Assembly: GCA_028023455.1 (NCBI GenBank)
Contig: JAQFVV010006245.1
Coordinates: 4,893,276 to 4,957,275, forward strand
DNA from: Epiperipatus broadwayi
Lineage: Eukaryota > Onychophora > Udeonychophora > Euonychophora > Peripatidae
Direction: 5' to 3'
DNA: 64,000 bases
A program made the position numbers and the translations under genes. Every line of letters starts with the position of its first letter. The first letter of the stretch is position 1. Of this stretch, positions 23,701 through 35,034 are shown in pieces. The notes beneath the pieces are model-generated. The model did no database searches. It saw only the letters and a program-made list of their open reading frames with translations, and was not told the DNA's origin.

Positions 23701-23975
23701 TCAAGGGTCATCATTGACACGCCTGCTCCGCTGTCAATTTCCATTTTTACTGGTGTCTTTAATAAATTAACTGTCAGCATAAACTGACTTCCGTATCCAA
23801 TCTGTGTATTGTAAATATCACATTTTTTTTTTTTCGACTTTACAAGTTGGCCAGCTGCCACGATCCATTTCTCCTTTATTTCGACATACTTTCTGCAAAT
23901 GCCCAACTTTACCACAAGTCCTACAATACTCCTTATTATATTTACACTTACGAGCCATGTGGCCGTTTTTTCCAC
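20742..23975 (-). CDS. pol: Ty3/Gypsy Pol polyprotein (protease, RT, RNase H, integrase)
   Basis: A 1077-codon open frame without internal stops. In order: aspartic protease DSGA (residues 81-84); reverse transcriptase with ATPIVVITKPNG near 246, a DYR segment near 264 and YFDD at 360-363; RNase H with D509, E550 and D575 and the HADALSR end near 621; integrase zinc domain with H722/H728 and C758/C761; integrase core D788, D842, E878 (DD35E spacing). A charged tail ends the protein. All catalytic residues are present. Roughly the first 50 residues are probably spurious: in another frame the same DNA encodes two CCHC zinc knuckles, so the real reading crosses frames at an 11-A run near 23825-23835. 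The protein copies element RNA to DNA and inserts it. Confidence 0.93.
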   Translation of the reverse strand: MEKTATWLVSVNIIRSIVGLVVKLGICRKYVEIKEKWIVAAGQLVKSKKKKCDIYNTQIGYGSQFMLTVNLLKTPVKMEIDSGAGVSMMTLEDWEKVAKNRKNPPLLMKTSLRAKDASGNSMKILGKVMAQIELNSKIRTLPLYIVQGGLNPIIGREWFDALGIEICVINKVAIEQEMRNKYCELFKSDEGKIITTPINIELQGGATPVICRPRKVPFALQTKVEQELINLVSKGVLTPVEKTEWATPIVVITKPNGQIRICGDYRTTINKNLTKSQYPVPNVREILANMQKATHYAKIDLKAAFHQIPVSECTSELLTITTHKGLFKYNRLPYGITVAPNIFQAKMDMLFQQLDGVTPYFDDILVVANSEEELRERVLKVCDKLCSFGAKINADKCIWMATELKFLGHIISKKGKRPDPQKIAAIKEARRPRNVKELQAFLGLLNYFKVFLKGKAHIAKPLYNLLKKNQKWIWDQTQKKAFCNTKELLTSNSLLVHYDSSLELILTTDASEVGVGAVLSHTVADGERPIVYASRTLTKAEQNYSQLDKEALAIIFAIKKFHQYLYGRQFKIFTDHKPLLGLLAKNKTAPDHLSPRMLHWVNLLTGYDFDLNFKKGKIIKHADALSRMPIKAELQNDDQTINYIDNWNNELITSEKVANWTKADNGYKHLSKWISKGWPQSRPERLHKTLWDVRQRLSINKGCILMNDRVLIPSSGRNKILHLIHQGHPGIVRAKALARSYIWWPAINIDIEKYVKSCESCQVNANMHEKKYAAWPAAERAWSRNHVDHAGPFHGFIFLKVIDPYSKWTEYRVVKNTSTEKTIAKLKEIFAFHGIPETIVSDNGTSFTSTKFEEFLTEWGIKHLATPPYHPESNGIAEKAVQTLKQMLRKEGTANIQDTLHSALLYQHSTPCATGKSPAELIFGRKLRTKLSLIHPEQNFTHYESNTGDTIYSKGEKVWVRDVIRKHWVKAFVKEILSKQIILVETETGKTTRKHINHVRRQEELVQTESTAAPRIPKCEEKSDDQETEGANETPVEEKYDDQETNKTPLEEKTSRRSSRTRKEPAYLKDYVRLQKP

Positions 23976-24600
23976 AGCAATAACACACTATCTCATATGT
24001 TTTGCTCTTAATAGGTTGGACTTATTTTCAGTTTTCCGAATATACGCATTACCGTCATTTTTGTGGGTAAAATTTTTAAATTCTTCCGATTGGTCGAGTA
24101 CTATTTCGTGGGCTACTCCCATTTTGGTTGCTTCGTCATACGTTAACTCTCTTGAGGCCAGTAACTGCTGCCTAAGTCTATCATCTGACATGCCCCAAAG
24201 TAATTGCTCAAGCAGATTATCCTCTAAGGCATCGCCATAACTGCAACTTTTAGCAAGTTCTCTTAGAGCTTGATCATAATCTCGTATACGCTCTCCCTTG
24301 TTTTGCCTTCGGTTTCTGAAGTGTAGTCTTGCGACATGCTTCGAAGGCTGGGGACTGAAAAAATTATTTAATTTCCCGGTAACTACATTATATGGCAAAT
24401 TCTCTGGCTCTTCGTGATCACAGAGCCTATTTGCTATTTCGATTACTTGTTGCCCGGCATAACGTGGCAACTTTAATGGGGTCGCTTGTCGTACCATTAA
24501 TCAAAAATAGTTTCTCAATTCTCTTAAGATAAATTGGCCAATCAAAAGGGTTATTAACGTTGAACTCGTTAATTGTTACCTGAGGCACTGATGTCATCAT
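23830..24600 (-). pseudogene. gag: Ty3/Gypsy Gag with internal stop and frameshift
   Basis: Gag begins at the minus-strand ATG at 24600 (MMTSVPQVTINEFN...), meets a TGA at 24503-24501, then continues open from 24500 to 23988. The capsid-like part includes LCDHEEPENLPYNVV, DYDQALRELAKSC and LLEQLLWGMSDDRLRQQLL, the last typical of Mag/CsRn1-type gags. That frame stops at 23988. The nucleocapsid follows in another frame at about 24010-23880, with CCHC knuckles CYCCGKNGHMARKC and CRTCGKVGHLQKVC. So there is one nonsense lesion and one frame change before the knuckles. The protein would package element RNA. Confidence 0.85.
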
Positions 24601-24879
24601 TTTCTATTTTGGTTTTTTTTTTTTTTTTTGAAAAAAAAAATTTCTATTTCACTACGAGATAACTATTAAACACGCTTACTGAGACAAATTTCTATTAATA
24701 CGCTTACTAAAACAAATTACTGTTAATACGCTTACTAAAACAATTTTTCCGACTACCAATTCTATATTCACCCGGACTTCGATTCTCAATTTCCTTGTAG
24801 CTTTCTCTACGTTATACAATTCAATTTGAATCCACTACTGTTTCTAAATTGCACCAGATTTTTCTACTGGAACGTATCC

Positions 24880-24897
24880 TGTCGATTAACTGCGCCA
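24880..24897 (-). promoter_or_regulatory. Putative primer-binding site of the Gypsy element
   Basis: On the minus strand, six bases inside the 5' LTR, the sequence reads TGGCGCAGTTAATCGACAGG. The TGG start and position fit a tRNA primer site. A related sequence, TGGCACAGTCGACAGGAT, is found near the right window edge in the same kind of context. The primer tRNA was not identified. Confidence 0.55.
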
Positions 24898-24903
24898 ATT
24901 TTC

Positions 24904-25490
24904 TGCTGTGTACAGCCACTCACTCGGCTTAACCATCAGGTAAATAGACAGCAGAAACCAAATGATTATACAAATAGTTTAATAGAATTAACAGTCGGAT
25001 AAATAATAGTACATATATATATAGTTATAAGACAATTAAGTTTAACTTACGAACGCTGGCCATGAAGGCATACAAAAAACATAATCTAGACCGGTGTGGC
25101 CTGCAAAGTTCCTAGGTCCACTTTTTAACCTTCAGTGGTGGAATTCACTGGGTTTGTTCCGTTGCTAAGTTAAAACTCTTGACCTTCATGTGCATTCAAT
25201 GAGTTCTCCACTACAAGTGCTGCTTAGTTATTTTTTGTTCCTTTTTTTCTTGTTAAGGAATGTTTCAGAAACCAATTAATTTTCAGCTATTGTCTACTTT
25301 TAGTAATCAGCACTTTTAATCTAGCTGCTTAATTAGTTTCTGATCTGAAGCGCTTATCTTTAATAGCGTACCAAATTTAATTACAAAATTCCTGTCTATT
25401 TCTTTTAATAAAACTTATTTTAATAAAACATTAATTATTATATACATATAATTTTCTTTTAACAAAACATTATTATACACGTATATAGCA
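24904..25490 (-). repeat. 5' LTR of the Gypsy element (short form, 587 bp)
   Basis: Ends TGCT...AGCA match the other LTR. It contains ATAGTTATAAGACAATTAAG and AACGCTGGCCATGAAGG shared with it. It is 224 bp shorter because of the replaced internal block (24961-25012). Confidence 0.9.
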
Positions 25491-25640
25491 AGCATGAAAT
25501 ACATATATTGGTGATTATTTATCTTTTCGACATATATGTGTTCCAAGTGTATCAGTAATATGAGATAGGGTGGTGAACAGTGTGAACGTTTGTGCTCGTA
25601 TGCCCTATATATTAATTTATTATTGTTTATTGCACTCATT
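25491..25640 (+). repeat. R1 repeat, 3' half, after the Gypsy element
   Basis: Starts AGCATGAAATACATATATTGG and continues GTGATTATTTATCTTTTC, matching R1 from 35264 onward. It carries the right copy (AGCAT) of the 5-bp duplication. Similarity fades after the GTATCAGTAATATGAGATAG block. Confidence 0.75.
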
Positions 25641-28600
25641 TCAAATCATATATAATTTCATGTTTTTATTTTTTATATATATTATTATTTATATCAGTTA
25701 ATCTTAGAATAAGACTTTTTACTATATCCTTCATATATTTTATTTTTGTTTTAAAGTTATCTGTGCACTGTTTTTTTCAAAATGTATATATTTATAAAAA
25801 ATTTTAAAAAATTTGTGGCATTAATTTTTTATGTATTTTTTTTTTTTTTACTATCATAAGGGAGATATTTTAAACATTTCATTGGAATATGTAAGTCACA
25901 TTCTTTAACTCTTCTTAATTTTTGGCATGTATAATTTTTTAACTATTGAATCTTTTCTTTTTATAATTTTTTTTTTCTTATTCACTTATTAATGATTGAT
26001 TTTATCATTTTTGTATTGAGTATATGCTTGCAAAGAGCTAATCTTTTTATAAACCATCATTTAAATGCAGTTTTATAAGATAAATTAATTTTAAACAATT
26101 ATTTTTATGTATTTATTGCTATATTTTTATATATTCCATGTAATAATTTAAATATTTTTTTCTCAGATTATAGTTATTGACAGCAGGCATTAGTTATATT
26201 GCTAGAATGAAAATAATTTATATAATAGAGTATAAAATATTAAAAACAGATTTCTTAAAGTTTATAACAGAAATGAAAATTAGAAATCTCAAGAATTCGA
26301 TTGTATTTAATTGATAAATGTTCTGGGAAAGGAAATAAAGAGAAAAAACTCAAGTTTAAAGTGTATACTATGATTCTGGTTTGAGACTATTTGATTTTCA
26401 TTAAAGCCATTGCAGTTCAATTTTAGAAAAGATTTAAACAGTAAATTATGTGTATTTGAAGTGTAAAACATGAAGCATAGGGATAATAATGTTGTGTGTT
26501 GATGGATACAATATTTTTTGTATAAAATGAATGGTGATAATTATGTTATTTATTTATATTTTTTTCTGATAATTATGGTAATATTAATTTGAATAAAATC
26601 ATTGTTATATCAATATAGCCTTGTCTTTCCATACATATATATGCATGTGGTTAGCTCTATTCATATATATATACATATAAGCAAAACTAATTATGTACTG
26701 TATTTAAGTAAATGTATGTGGGGGGGGGGGGGTTAACTGCAATTATTTTATACGAATTTGTTTTCTTAATCTTGAAATATCAAGAATTTATATTATTTAT
26801 GACTGTCTTATATTAATTTAAAATATCAGATTATTGAAACTTGGATGCAAGTCTGACCAAATGTGTTATTTGTATTTTATATTCATCCATATATGATGTT
26901 TTTGTTCTTTCTATTTTTTTTTTTTTAGTTTTTTTATTTTCTGCTTTTAGCTATTATTAATGTGTTACATTTCAGCTAGGGATGTCAAATTCTTTACATT
27001 TTTGATTGTCAATGATTAAGAATAGGAAAAATGCAATCCAAAATTTTGTATTTATTCAGTACAATTTATGAATTTATCTTATATTTAAAAATATAATTAT
27101 CAATTAAATCTTTTTACTTCCTGTGGCATTCTAAACAAGTAAACAGTAAATAGCTAAATATAATATTTAAAATATAAAAACAAAAAAATAAAATTAATTT
27201 ATAGCATTGTTTATACATACTTCATTATTTACAAATCACTCACATGAAGTTCAGGTTAATGCTTGCAGAAATTTTAGACTGTATTTGATAATGAGCTACA
27301 TTTTTTTCATCTGTTTTTAGAATATTTTTGCCAAAATTCATGATTTCATTTCTTAGTAATTCAAGCATAAAATAAAGTTAATAAAAATACTATAGTTAAA
27401 AGATTTTAATTAATTAATATTACAGAACATGAGAAATGCTGTGAAGACTTTTTTTTTTAAAGTTTTAATTTTTTTTTATTTTGACACATCATTAGAAATT
27501 GTAGGACTACTACACCATTTTTAGCATAGAACTAATTTATATTTAAATATTTCCATTTAATCTTTATAAATATGTGGTGAATTTAGATGTGATATATATT
27601 TATGTCAATGAAGATAAATTTTATGTTTAATATATTTAAAGTCGTATAAATGATTTAAGCCAAATCCCAGCACACCAATAGCATCATTATTTGTATGATC
27701 ACTCAGCACTATTCAGTGTTTGGTTAATATTTTTCTCACTGATTAAATTAATATTATGAATTAGAAAGTATATTGTTTTCTTTTTGTTACAATATATTGA
27801 ACCAGGTGGGAGAAGGATTGACTAATAAAAAAATATAAAATAAAATGTTTTTTTACTCTTTGATAAAACAGATTTGTGGAAACATTGTTGACTTCTTTTA
27901 TATAAAAACTTTACAAAATTATTTATTGTATCTCTATCTACTCCAGCTGCAATTTAGTATTGCATCACACCAGTCGGCCCCTCAGACAGAGAAACATAAT
28001 ACCCAGGGTTACCTGTAGCTAGACAGAAATTATAGAAGATATAATTTACAGCCACATTTCCAAGCTACAGAACTTCCCCGCTGCTGAATTCTACCCCTGT
28101 CATTTTTATTTGTTTTGAAGTCACTTAATTACAAGAAGTAACTAACATGCCCTGGATGACGACTTCTAATTCAGTGCCTGATAAATCCCAAATAGTTGAA
28201 TCGAAACATAATATAATAGACTGCTTTAATAGATTCTTTACCAAGTGATAATTAGTGATATTAGTAAAAGAATTGACTGACAAAATACTAATTTTCAAAA
28301 TAATTTATTTTAAGTACTTTAAATTGATTAGTGACTAATTCATCCCTTCCCTGAATAAAATAATGATTACATATCATATATCAGGTACATATATTATAAA
28401 CAAACATTCAGCATTAAAAAAATATTATATATGACACACACACATTTTACCATAAACTATTTGTTTGTATGATTGGGATAGTTCTACAAATATTTATTAT
28501 ATTAACCTGCACATAAATAGTTCTTTTATGCTAGCTTGCAGTGGCTACAATAATAAATTATGTTACAATAGGAATGGGAATAAAGAATAATTAATATTAC

Positions 28601-30180
28601 CTATAGGATTTTCAGATACACATTCCTTTGGATAGACGGCTGCTTCTTTCTCCTGTGTGATGTGTGTTGTATCAACCATTTGGAATTTTGATTGCTGACA
28701 AATGTGGTTCTTTGCTGCATTTCAGTCCAGAAGACAGATGTTCCAATGGCTCATGTTTTTAGATGTTCATTGCGGCTAATTAGAGACTTTCAGCTATTCT
28801 AGGGCGGTCAGAGATTAGCAATGCATGGTTTTCTTGACATTCATAAAATACATTTCATTTGTACAGATTGTAAATTATAGTAGGTATGCCACGAATAACA
28901 CTGCTAAAAGATGATGAGTTTTTCCAAGCCTATTTATATGTGGCCCTCTTATTGTTCTTATTCTCCAAATCAGTTTGATTAAATTTTAAATTAATTTAAT
29001 TTATTAATTAAATTCTTATTGTTTCTTAGTTCACATTTCTTCTTAGATTAATCTGAGGATAAGATATAACTTTTTAATTATTTCCATTGTTTATTTAATT
29101 ATAGCCATTGCCAATTAATTATTCCCATTCCATCTTTGCTTATTAGTCGAGCAATCTTTGAATTTAACTTACCTGTATATTGCAACTTTTATTTTCACAT
29201 TTTTAATTCAATATTGTTTTTGTTCGCACACACATATTTTTTTTTTTATTGTATTTAAAAATCAACTCTTTCATTTATGCACACTCATTCCGATTTCTGT
29301 CTGTAGCATTTTAAATTTTCATGTAAAAGATTTTAAATTTTATTTAGTTATATCTTTCCCTCCCCTTTTAATTGCTTTCCTATTTTTTTTTTTTTAAAAC
29401 TCAGCAAACTTCTAAGAGTAATCATGCAGCTTTCTTTTTTTATTTCTCCCTCTGGCAATCTACGCTACATTTTTACAACAAAATTAAACAAAACTTCTTT
29501 TAATATTGACTTTGGACTTTCTAATACTAATTATTTTTTCCTCTTTCCTATTTTTTGTATAAAATTTTAATCTCAAAATTCTTTTTAATTTACGATGTGC
29601 AACACGATGGATTTCAGTGGATTCTTGTATGAATCCTGGTACTGTTGTTAAAACAAATAAAAAAAGCTGATTCCGCCAGCAGCGTAAGTTGCAGTAATTA
29701 GTAGGCCAGTTAATTAGGAAATATAGCTATGTTTTTAGAAATATGAATGAAATATTTATATTTTCAATCTTCATAGCTTGATTACCTTTCAGTTCATAGT
29801 GTGTTAAAAAAGACCTACCAGAATGTACCAAAACATGAAAAATGTTACAATATATATCAAAAAAGGTGAATAAACAAGAAAAAAATCAAATCAAATAAAG
29901 ATAATAAATAAATGAAAAACAAATTTTCTTTTTTTGCAACATTTTCTCATCACAAGCAAAAAAAAAAAGATTGTGATGTTTTATAAATTGTCAAATCTAT
30001 AAGTAAAATATATATAAATGCCTAAAAATAATAAACACCTGTTATCCTTTGCTAATAAACAATTCAAATATACAATCAAAAGGAATCTTTCTCTAGAAAA
30101 AATACTATAATCTATGTTAAGGGTGGATCTTTCCAACCTTAGTAAATTTAAAGTATGATACATTTTCATTTAGTGTGCCA
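25641..30180. other. Intron sequence, no recognised gene
   Basis: About 4.5 kb of AT-rich DNA. It includes a 13-base G tract at 26720-26732 and a more complex block at 27940-28210 and 28590-28900 whose composition resembles old repeats, but no partner copy or protein motif was found in the window. No exon with both splice sites could be supported. Confidence 0.35.
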
Positions 30181-30182
30181 AT

Positions 30183-30765
30183 GAAAATATAAAATTATAC
30201 CCTACTTTAAATTGACTGGAGATTTATAGTTGGTATATGTATCATTAGATATATATATGTATCACTAGATATTTCTGCTACAAGTTAAAATGTATACCCC
30301 TTATGAATATATCATATTTAGTATGGGTATTTAATATGTGTATATAAGTGATTAAAAGTATGAAATAGTCTTTAATATCTTAACTTCTGATGGACCAAAG
30401 TGTTAATATTAAATTATATTTAAGTACATAAAATGAGGAATAAATCACTAAATATCAAATAAAAGACAAAACTTTCAAATCAAAAAATAAAATGCAAATG
30501 TCAAACTATATCCTATTTTGAAATTGACTGATCACATAGTTGATATATATATATATCACTAGATATTTTTGCTATAAGTTAAAATGGATACCCCTTATGC
30601 ATATATCATATTTAGTATGTGTACATAATATGACTAAAAATATGAGTCTTTCATATCTTAAATTATGATGGACAAAAGTGTTAACATTAAATTTTGTTTA
30701 AATACATAGAATGATAAAAAAAAAATCAGTACATATCAAATAGAACACAAATATCAAGTCAAAAA
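30183..30765 (+). repeat. Two-unit tandem repeat, period about 310 bp
   Basis: Unit 1 (30183-30490) and unit 2 (30491-30765) are collinear: both have a CCTA(C/T)TTT...AAATTGACTG block, TATCACTAGATATTT, TAAGTTAAAATG, ATACCCCTTATG, ATATATCATATTTAGTATG and a GATGGAC(C/A)AAAGTGTTAA block. They are diverged by substitutions and small deletions, so the duplication is old. Confidence 0.75.
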
Positions 30766-30924
30766 AACATTCACATTTTTGGCATTCTAATTTTTTGAAA
30801 TTTTAGAATGTTTTGTAATTTTGAAAATTTGAATATGTAGATGAATTTTTTTATAAAAGATGGTTACAAAATTCTGAAGACTAAAAACTAAAATAATAGA
30901 GATAAACATTTTTTTTTGTCTGGG

Positions 30925-32873
30925 TACTAAAAATTAAAATAATTTTTTCTTCAATCACAATTGGGGTTTTTAGATTTAATTAGAAATAAAAACATGGCAG
31001 GAGAGTCCAGAAATTAATTAAATCAATTCCCTGTTGTAAAAAATAGTGTAACAGTATACAATATGCCGTTACATTAATTTAAAAGTAAATAAAAACTTAA
31101 GTTTGTAAATAAAAACTAAAAGCTAAAATTAAACAGTTGTTAAATGTATATATATTTGCACAGATGCAAAACTTTAAAAGTATTTGAACGTACTTTTTTA
31201 TAAAAAAAGATAAAGATCTAAAATATATAATATTTTTAGTAAAAAGTAATATAAATGAAAAAGATTCCTATGTAATCTCAGTAAATGGAAATGATTGTGT
31301 TATTAATTATCAAAAAGCAAACTAGCCCTTGGGGCTCATATAAAAAAGTCAGATGAAAGATATAGATAAGAGAACAAAAAAATTAGATGTCCAATAGAAA
31401 GCAGCAACCAACGCTCGGACCTTAACAAAAATTTGGAACAGGAAACCATGATCAGTGAATCCGGACAATTGGTATAAAAAGAAAAAATATTCAAATTAAA
31501 ACAGTTCCAGCTTGATTTGTTGAGAAGGATGATAAGATGCACTTTTCACCCTCTCATTTCAAATGAAGTGATTGTTAAATTATGAATGGTACTGTTACAG
31601 ACCCTGAATCATATGGGTACTGCAATAAAATAGTACCAGGATTGAACCAGCTAAGGCCATTTCCAGAACAACAGGCTGGTCTTCCATGAAGACTTCGCGG
31701 GAATTGGCACCAGGAACCGGGAGCTCTTCTACTGTAAGATATGAACTGTAAAAGTTTAAAAGTAATTAAGAACTTTCATGAAGATTTGACAAGCATTTAA
31801 TAATCAACTAAACCTAATTTTTAAAATGAACTTTTATCTGACTTTAAGTCGGGCATGAATGGCTGCATAGATTTGTTAAGTTATATTAATTAATTAGGGA
31901 GGGTTAATCTTAGATTATTTGTTTTGTAGTTAAATTGGGTTAATCAATTGGATATATTGGTGTAAGTAGTAAATGTAGCATGAGATCTACGTGCAGGATC
32001 ATATTATACGCCGCACTTGGGAAAAATAAGTCTCATTTCTTACCGGCCATCGGAAGCAGACCCCTTTAGCCTATGGAATGAAATAGTAAGACTGAAAACG
32101 CAGTCCCTTCCTATGGAGTTTTTTTTATTGTTCTTCTCGCCAGACATGTACCATTCCTGTACTGGATGAGTCAATGTCTTCTATGACCATGCTGTTCAGA
32201 TGTGCATTCCTGACAGTATGGTATTGTGCCGTCGTATTCATGCTGCATTGAATACATCGATATATCAGATAGATTGGTGTTGGTTTGAATGCGAACTTTT
32301 GGCCCAAGGTTAAATAAGGAATATAATATTTTCTTTTCAAATGCAATCTATGTAGTTTATTCATACTCGACACTTAATAAAATATTATTAAATTCATCTG
32401 TGCGGATTGTTTAAAATAAAAATTTAAAAATTAATAACCAATCTAAAATAATAAATTTTATTCCTCAATTTTAAAGGTTTATATATATATATGTGTGTTA
32501 GTAAATGTTTTTGGGTGTTATTACTAGTAGTGGCTTTTATTTTTTAATATTGAAAATATATTTTAAGTAAAATTATATATTATAAATTATCTCTGCTGTT
32601 CAGGGCTAGTGGCTTGGGCTGATGGTCGTAATAAAATTTTATGTAAATTTGGATCATTAACAGCGTATATCTGCCTACTATATAAATTTTCCAGGTTCAA
32701 ATAGCCTGGTGGTGCCCTGTACGGCAGATATGGTAAGACTACAATCTTTCCAATACTTTTTCCCGACCTTTATAATAGGGATTGACTTAATTTCTGGACA
32801 CCCCATGATTTTATTTCTAGTTAAATCTAAAAAACCCAATTGGGGTTGAAGAAAATTTTTTGATTTTTAGTGG
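30925..32873. mobile_element. Inverted-repeat element, about 1.95 kb
   Basis: The left end (30925-31036) and right end (32772-32873) are inverted repeats of about 100 bases: TTTTTAGATTTAA, TAGAAATAAAA and GTCCAGAAATTAA occur in the same order when the right end is reversed. The interior contains moderately complex DNA but no transposase motif; the minus ORF 32125-32373 is not recognisable. It could be a non-autonomous DNA transposon, or two inverted copies of one repeat. Confidence 0.55.
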
Positions 32874-33379
32874 AGTCAATAAAATCATTTAATATATAAA
32901 AAAAAATTTTAGCTGTGTTATTTTTCTTGTTAAATCTGTAAATAATTTTTATGCAAATTTATCTTTATAGATAGGCAATCATTATTTTTCAATCTATTAT
33001 TTTAATAAAAGTATGGGAATTATAATTTATTTTTAATTGTATGTTTAATTTTAAAAATACATAATAAATGCTATTTGATAGTAGTGATTTTATTTGACAA
33101 TACAAATAAAACATTAATGGAAAAAAGATAGCAAAAATATTAACATTATTTTGTCTAACTTGGTCTCCTTTGACTTTAAATGTTTCATCTAATTGATAAA
33201 AATTCGTATTAGGTGATAGAGTTAAAAAAAATCTTAGGTTTGGAAAACAAAGCACATTTGCCTTATACAAAAGATATAATTTATTTAAAGTAAAATTAAT
33301 TTGTTAATGTCGTTTCTGTTGACCAGAAGCAAAAAAAGTTGTAACATGTGTTCTGTCTAAATTTGGAGAATCTATCTGT
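32874..33379. other. No recognised feature
   Basis: AT-rich half kilobase between the inverted-repeat element and Gypsy wreckage. The minus ORF here has no recognisable motif. Confidence 0.3.
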
Positions 33380-34300
33380 TGGATGGCTTCACATAGGAGA
33401 GATTAATGAAAAAAAAAATTAACCACGATGATTCAGTTTTTTCTCTCTACTCGATATTAAAATTTGGTCAGGGTGATCCTGATGTATCATTTCCAAGTCT
33501 TTTTCTTTGACATGAATTATTTTATCTTCCATAAACCTTTAAAATTGTCCATGAGCACTCCAAAAGGCATGGAGCAGTATACCAATATAAATGGTCATTC
33601 TTTGTTAAGCCATTTTATTACCATCTGGTATCCCTTCTCATTCTTAATCCAGATTGCAAGTGATTTTAACACATCTATATAGTTTACTCTGTTTCTAATA
33701 GAGGTGATTCTGCTTTGTCTGGTTTTCTGGATAATATTTGTGCACATTTTATCAAACTACTATTTTCATGTGTAGTCTAATAAAAGTTTGTGGTAATGTA
33801 TTATACATGGACTTAACTGATCTGATAAGAATTTCAATCTTGAAAATATACTTAGTCAAGTCTTATGATCTGCATTTATTTTTAAAAATTTGCATTTTCC
33901 CCCTCATGAAATTTTCAAAAAATTCACAAAACCAAGAAAAGTTTATACCTATGTAACATTTTTGGTGTGGTTATTTTCTCTGAAGCTTATCTTTTCTGAA
34001 ATAATAAATCCTAAAAATCTGTTTCTTTGGTATTCTATATGCTTTTTACTGGATTTAATGTCACTCACCCCAAACTGAATCAAGCATTTGTAAACTTTTC
34101 TTACCATTTGCAGGCTAAAATTAACTCAAATAATCAATATGCATTTATTTTGGGTCAGCATTTGTGATTATTAATTACTTGTCAACTAGGATTGAATGAA
34201 ATGCTATTTTTAAATCCAACTTTGTAAAATCTAAACACTTTTGGAATAATGCCAAGGCTTCTTTTACATTTGAAATGGACTAGGTATTTTTATTTAGACC
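33380..34300 (-). pseudogene. Decayed Ty3/Gypsy pol fragment (RT to integrase zinc domain)
   Basis: Minus-strand reading from about 34115 gives the RT C-terminal pattern: MVRKVYKCLIQFGVSDIKSS, FLGFIISEK and then TFLGFVNFLK, the conserved region after the YxDD box of Gypsy RTs. Further on, a weak RNase H-like region (LSPCIIHYHKLLLDYT) and LEMIHQDHPDQ near 33480 (start of the integrase HHCC domain) follow in order. Many stops and shifts. No LTRs were identified around it. Confidence 0.6.
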
Positions 34301-34302
34301 TT

Positions 34303-34767
34303 GTATAGAGGATTTGAACTCAGATTTTCAAGCACCCTTCAACTATCCACACTATCATACAACTGATACACACATGTAGAAAAGATTAATAATCACCAAT
34401 ATACGTATTTCATGCTAAACCAGCACTCATCAGTTGGTCCAGACTATCATCTCTCACACATATATATAATCAATGCTCAGTTTATATTAAGATAGCAAAT
34501 CTTCATACTTTAATGGACAGGCTTCAATCCACTGCAACCTCCAACTTTTCAGCCATCCATATCATTGAAAATCTGATGATGAAAACTCAAATCCCATGCT
34601 GATGCTAATATTATTGCCATGCCCATGTTGACCTGAAGTCACTCTGACCCCTCATGTATAGGACAGTATCCATTAAATGCATATAAGAGGGATGGACAGA
34701 ATACAAGCTTAATATGTAAATATTTGAAACCAGGCACTCTTCACAAACCTGGGAGCTTAATTGTAAG
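34303..34767 (-). repeat. R1 repeat, copy 1 (direct)
   Basis: Starts TATAGAGGATTTGAACTCAG and ends near CTGGGAGCTTAATTGTAAG. It is in the same orientation as copy 2 and inverted with respect to copy 3 and to the copy split by the Gypsy element. The end carries GAGTTCAAATCCTC (minus strand), loosely like a Pol III B box, but a convincing A box at proper distance was not found. Confidence 0.85.
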
Positions 34768-35034
34768 TATAGAGGATTTGAACTCAGATTTTCAAGCACC
34801 CTTCAACTATCCACACTATCTCATACAACTGATACGCATGACCACACACATGTAGAAAAGATTAATAATCACCAATATACGTATTTCATGCTAAACCAGC
34901 ACTCATCAATTGGTCCAGACTATCATCTCTCACACATATATATAATCACTGCTCAGTTTATATTAAGATAGCAAATCTTCATACTTTAATGGACAGGCTT
35001 CAATCCACTGCAACCTCCAACTTTTCAGCCATCT
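34768..35034 (-). repeat. R1 repeat, copy 2 (direct, truncated)
   Basis: Near-identical to the first 265 bases of copy 1, with a 9-10-base stretch ACTGATACGCATGACCACAC that copy 1 lacks in part. It stops at CAGCCATC, where the inverted copy begins. Confidence 0.85.

Larger units (their letters stand above)
19913..25490 (-). mobile_element. Near-complete Ty3/Gypsy LTR retrotransposon (Mag-like)
   Basis: Minus-strand element with 3' LTR at 19913-20723, pol and gag between, primer site near 24880-24897 and 5' LTR at 24904-25490. Both LTRs start TGCTGTGTACAGCC and end GTATATAGCA. It is flanked by AGTAT / AGCAT, a 5-bp duplication with one mismatch, as expected for Gypsy integration. The shared LTR parts differ at about six positions and one short indel in roughly 510 bases, so it is young, though not the newest in the window. 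Lesions in gag make it probably non-autonomous. Confidence 0.93.

Noticed and set aside
28165-28205. Possible hammerhead core (CTGATAA ... GAATCGAAAC)
   Set aside because: No stable stem II can be drawn between the two core strands and no partner motif is nearby.
29158-29397. Hydrophobic 79-codon ORF as a membrane protein
   Set aside because: T-rich DNA yields F/I/L runs by composition alone; no start context, splice or homology support.
32590-32740. Possible SINE (GGTTCAAATAGCC)
   Set aside because: Single weak box, no repeat partner and no tRNA-like fold.
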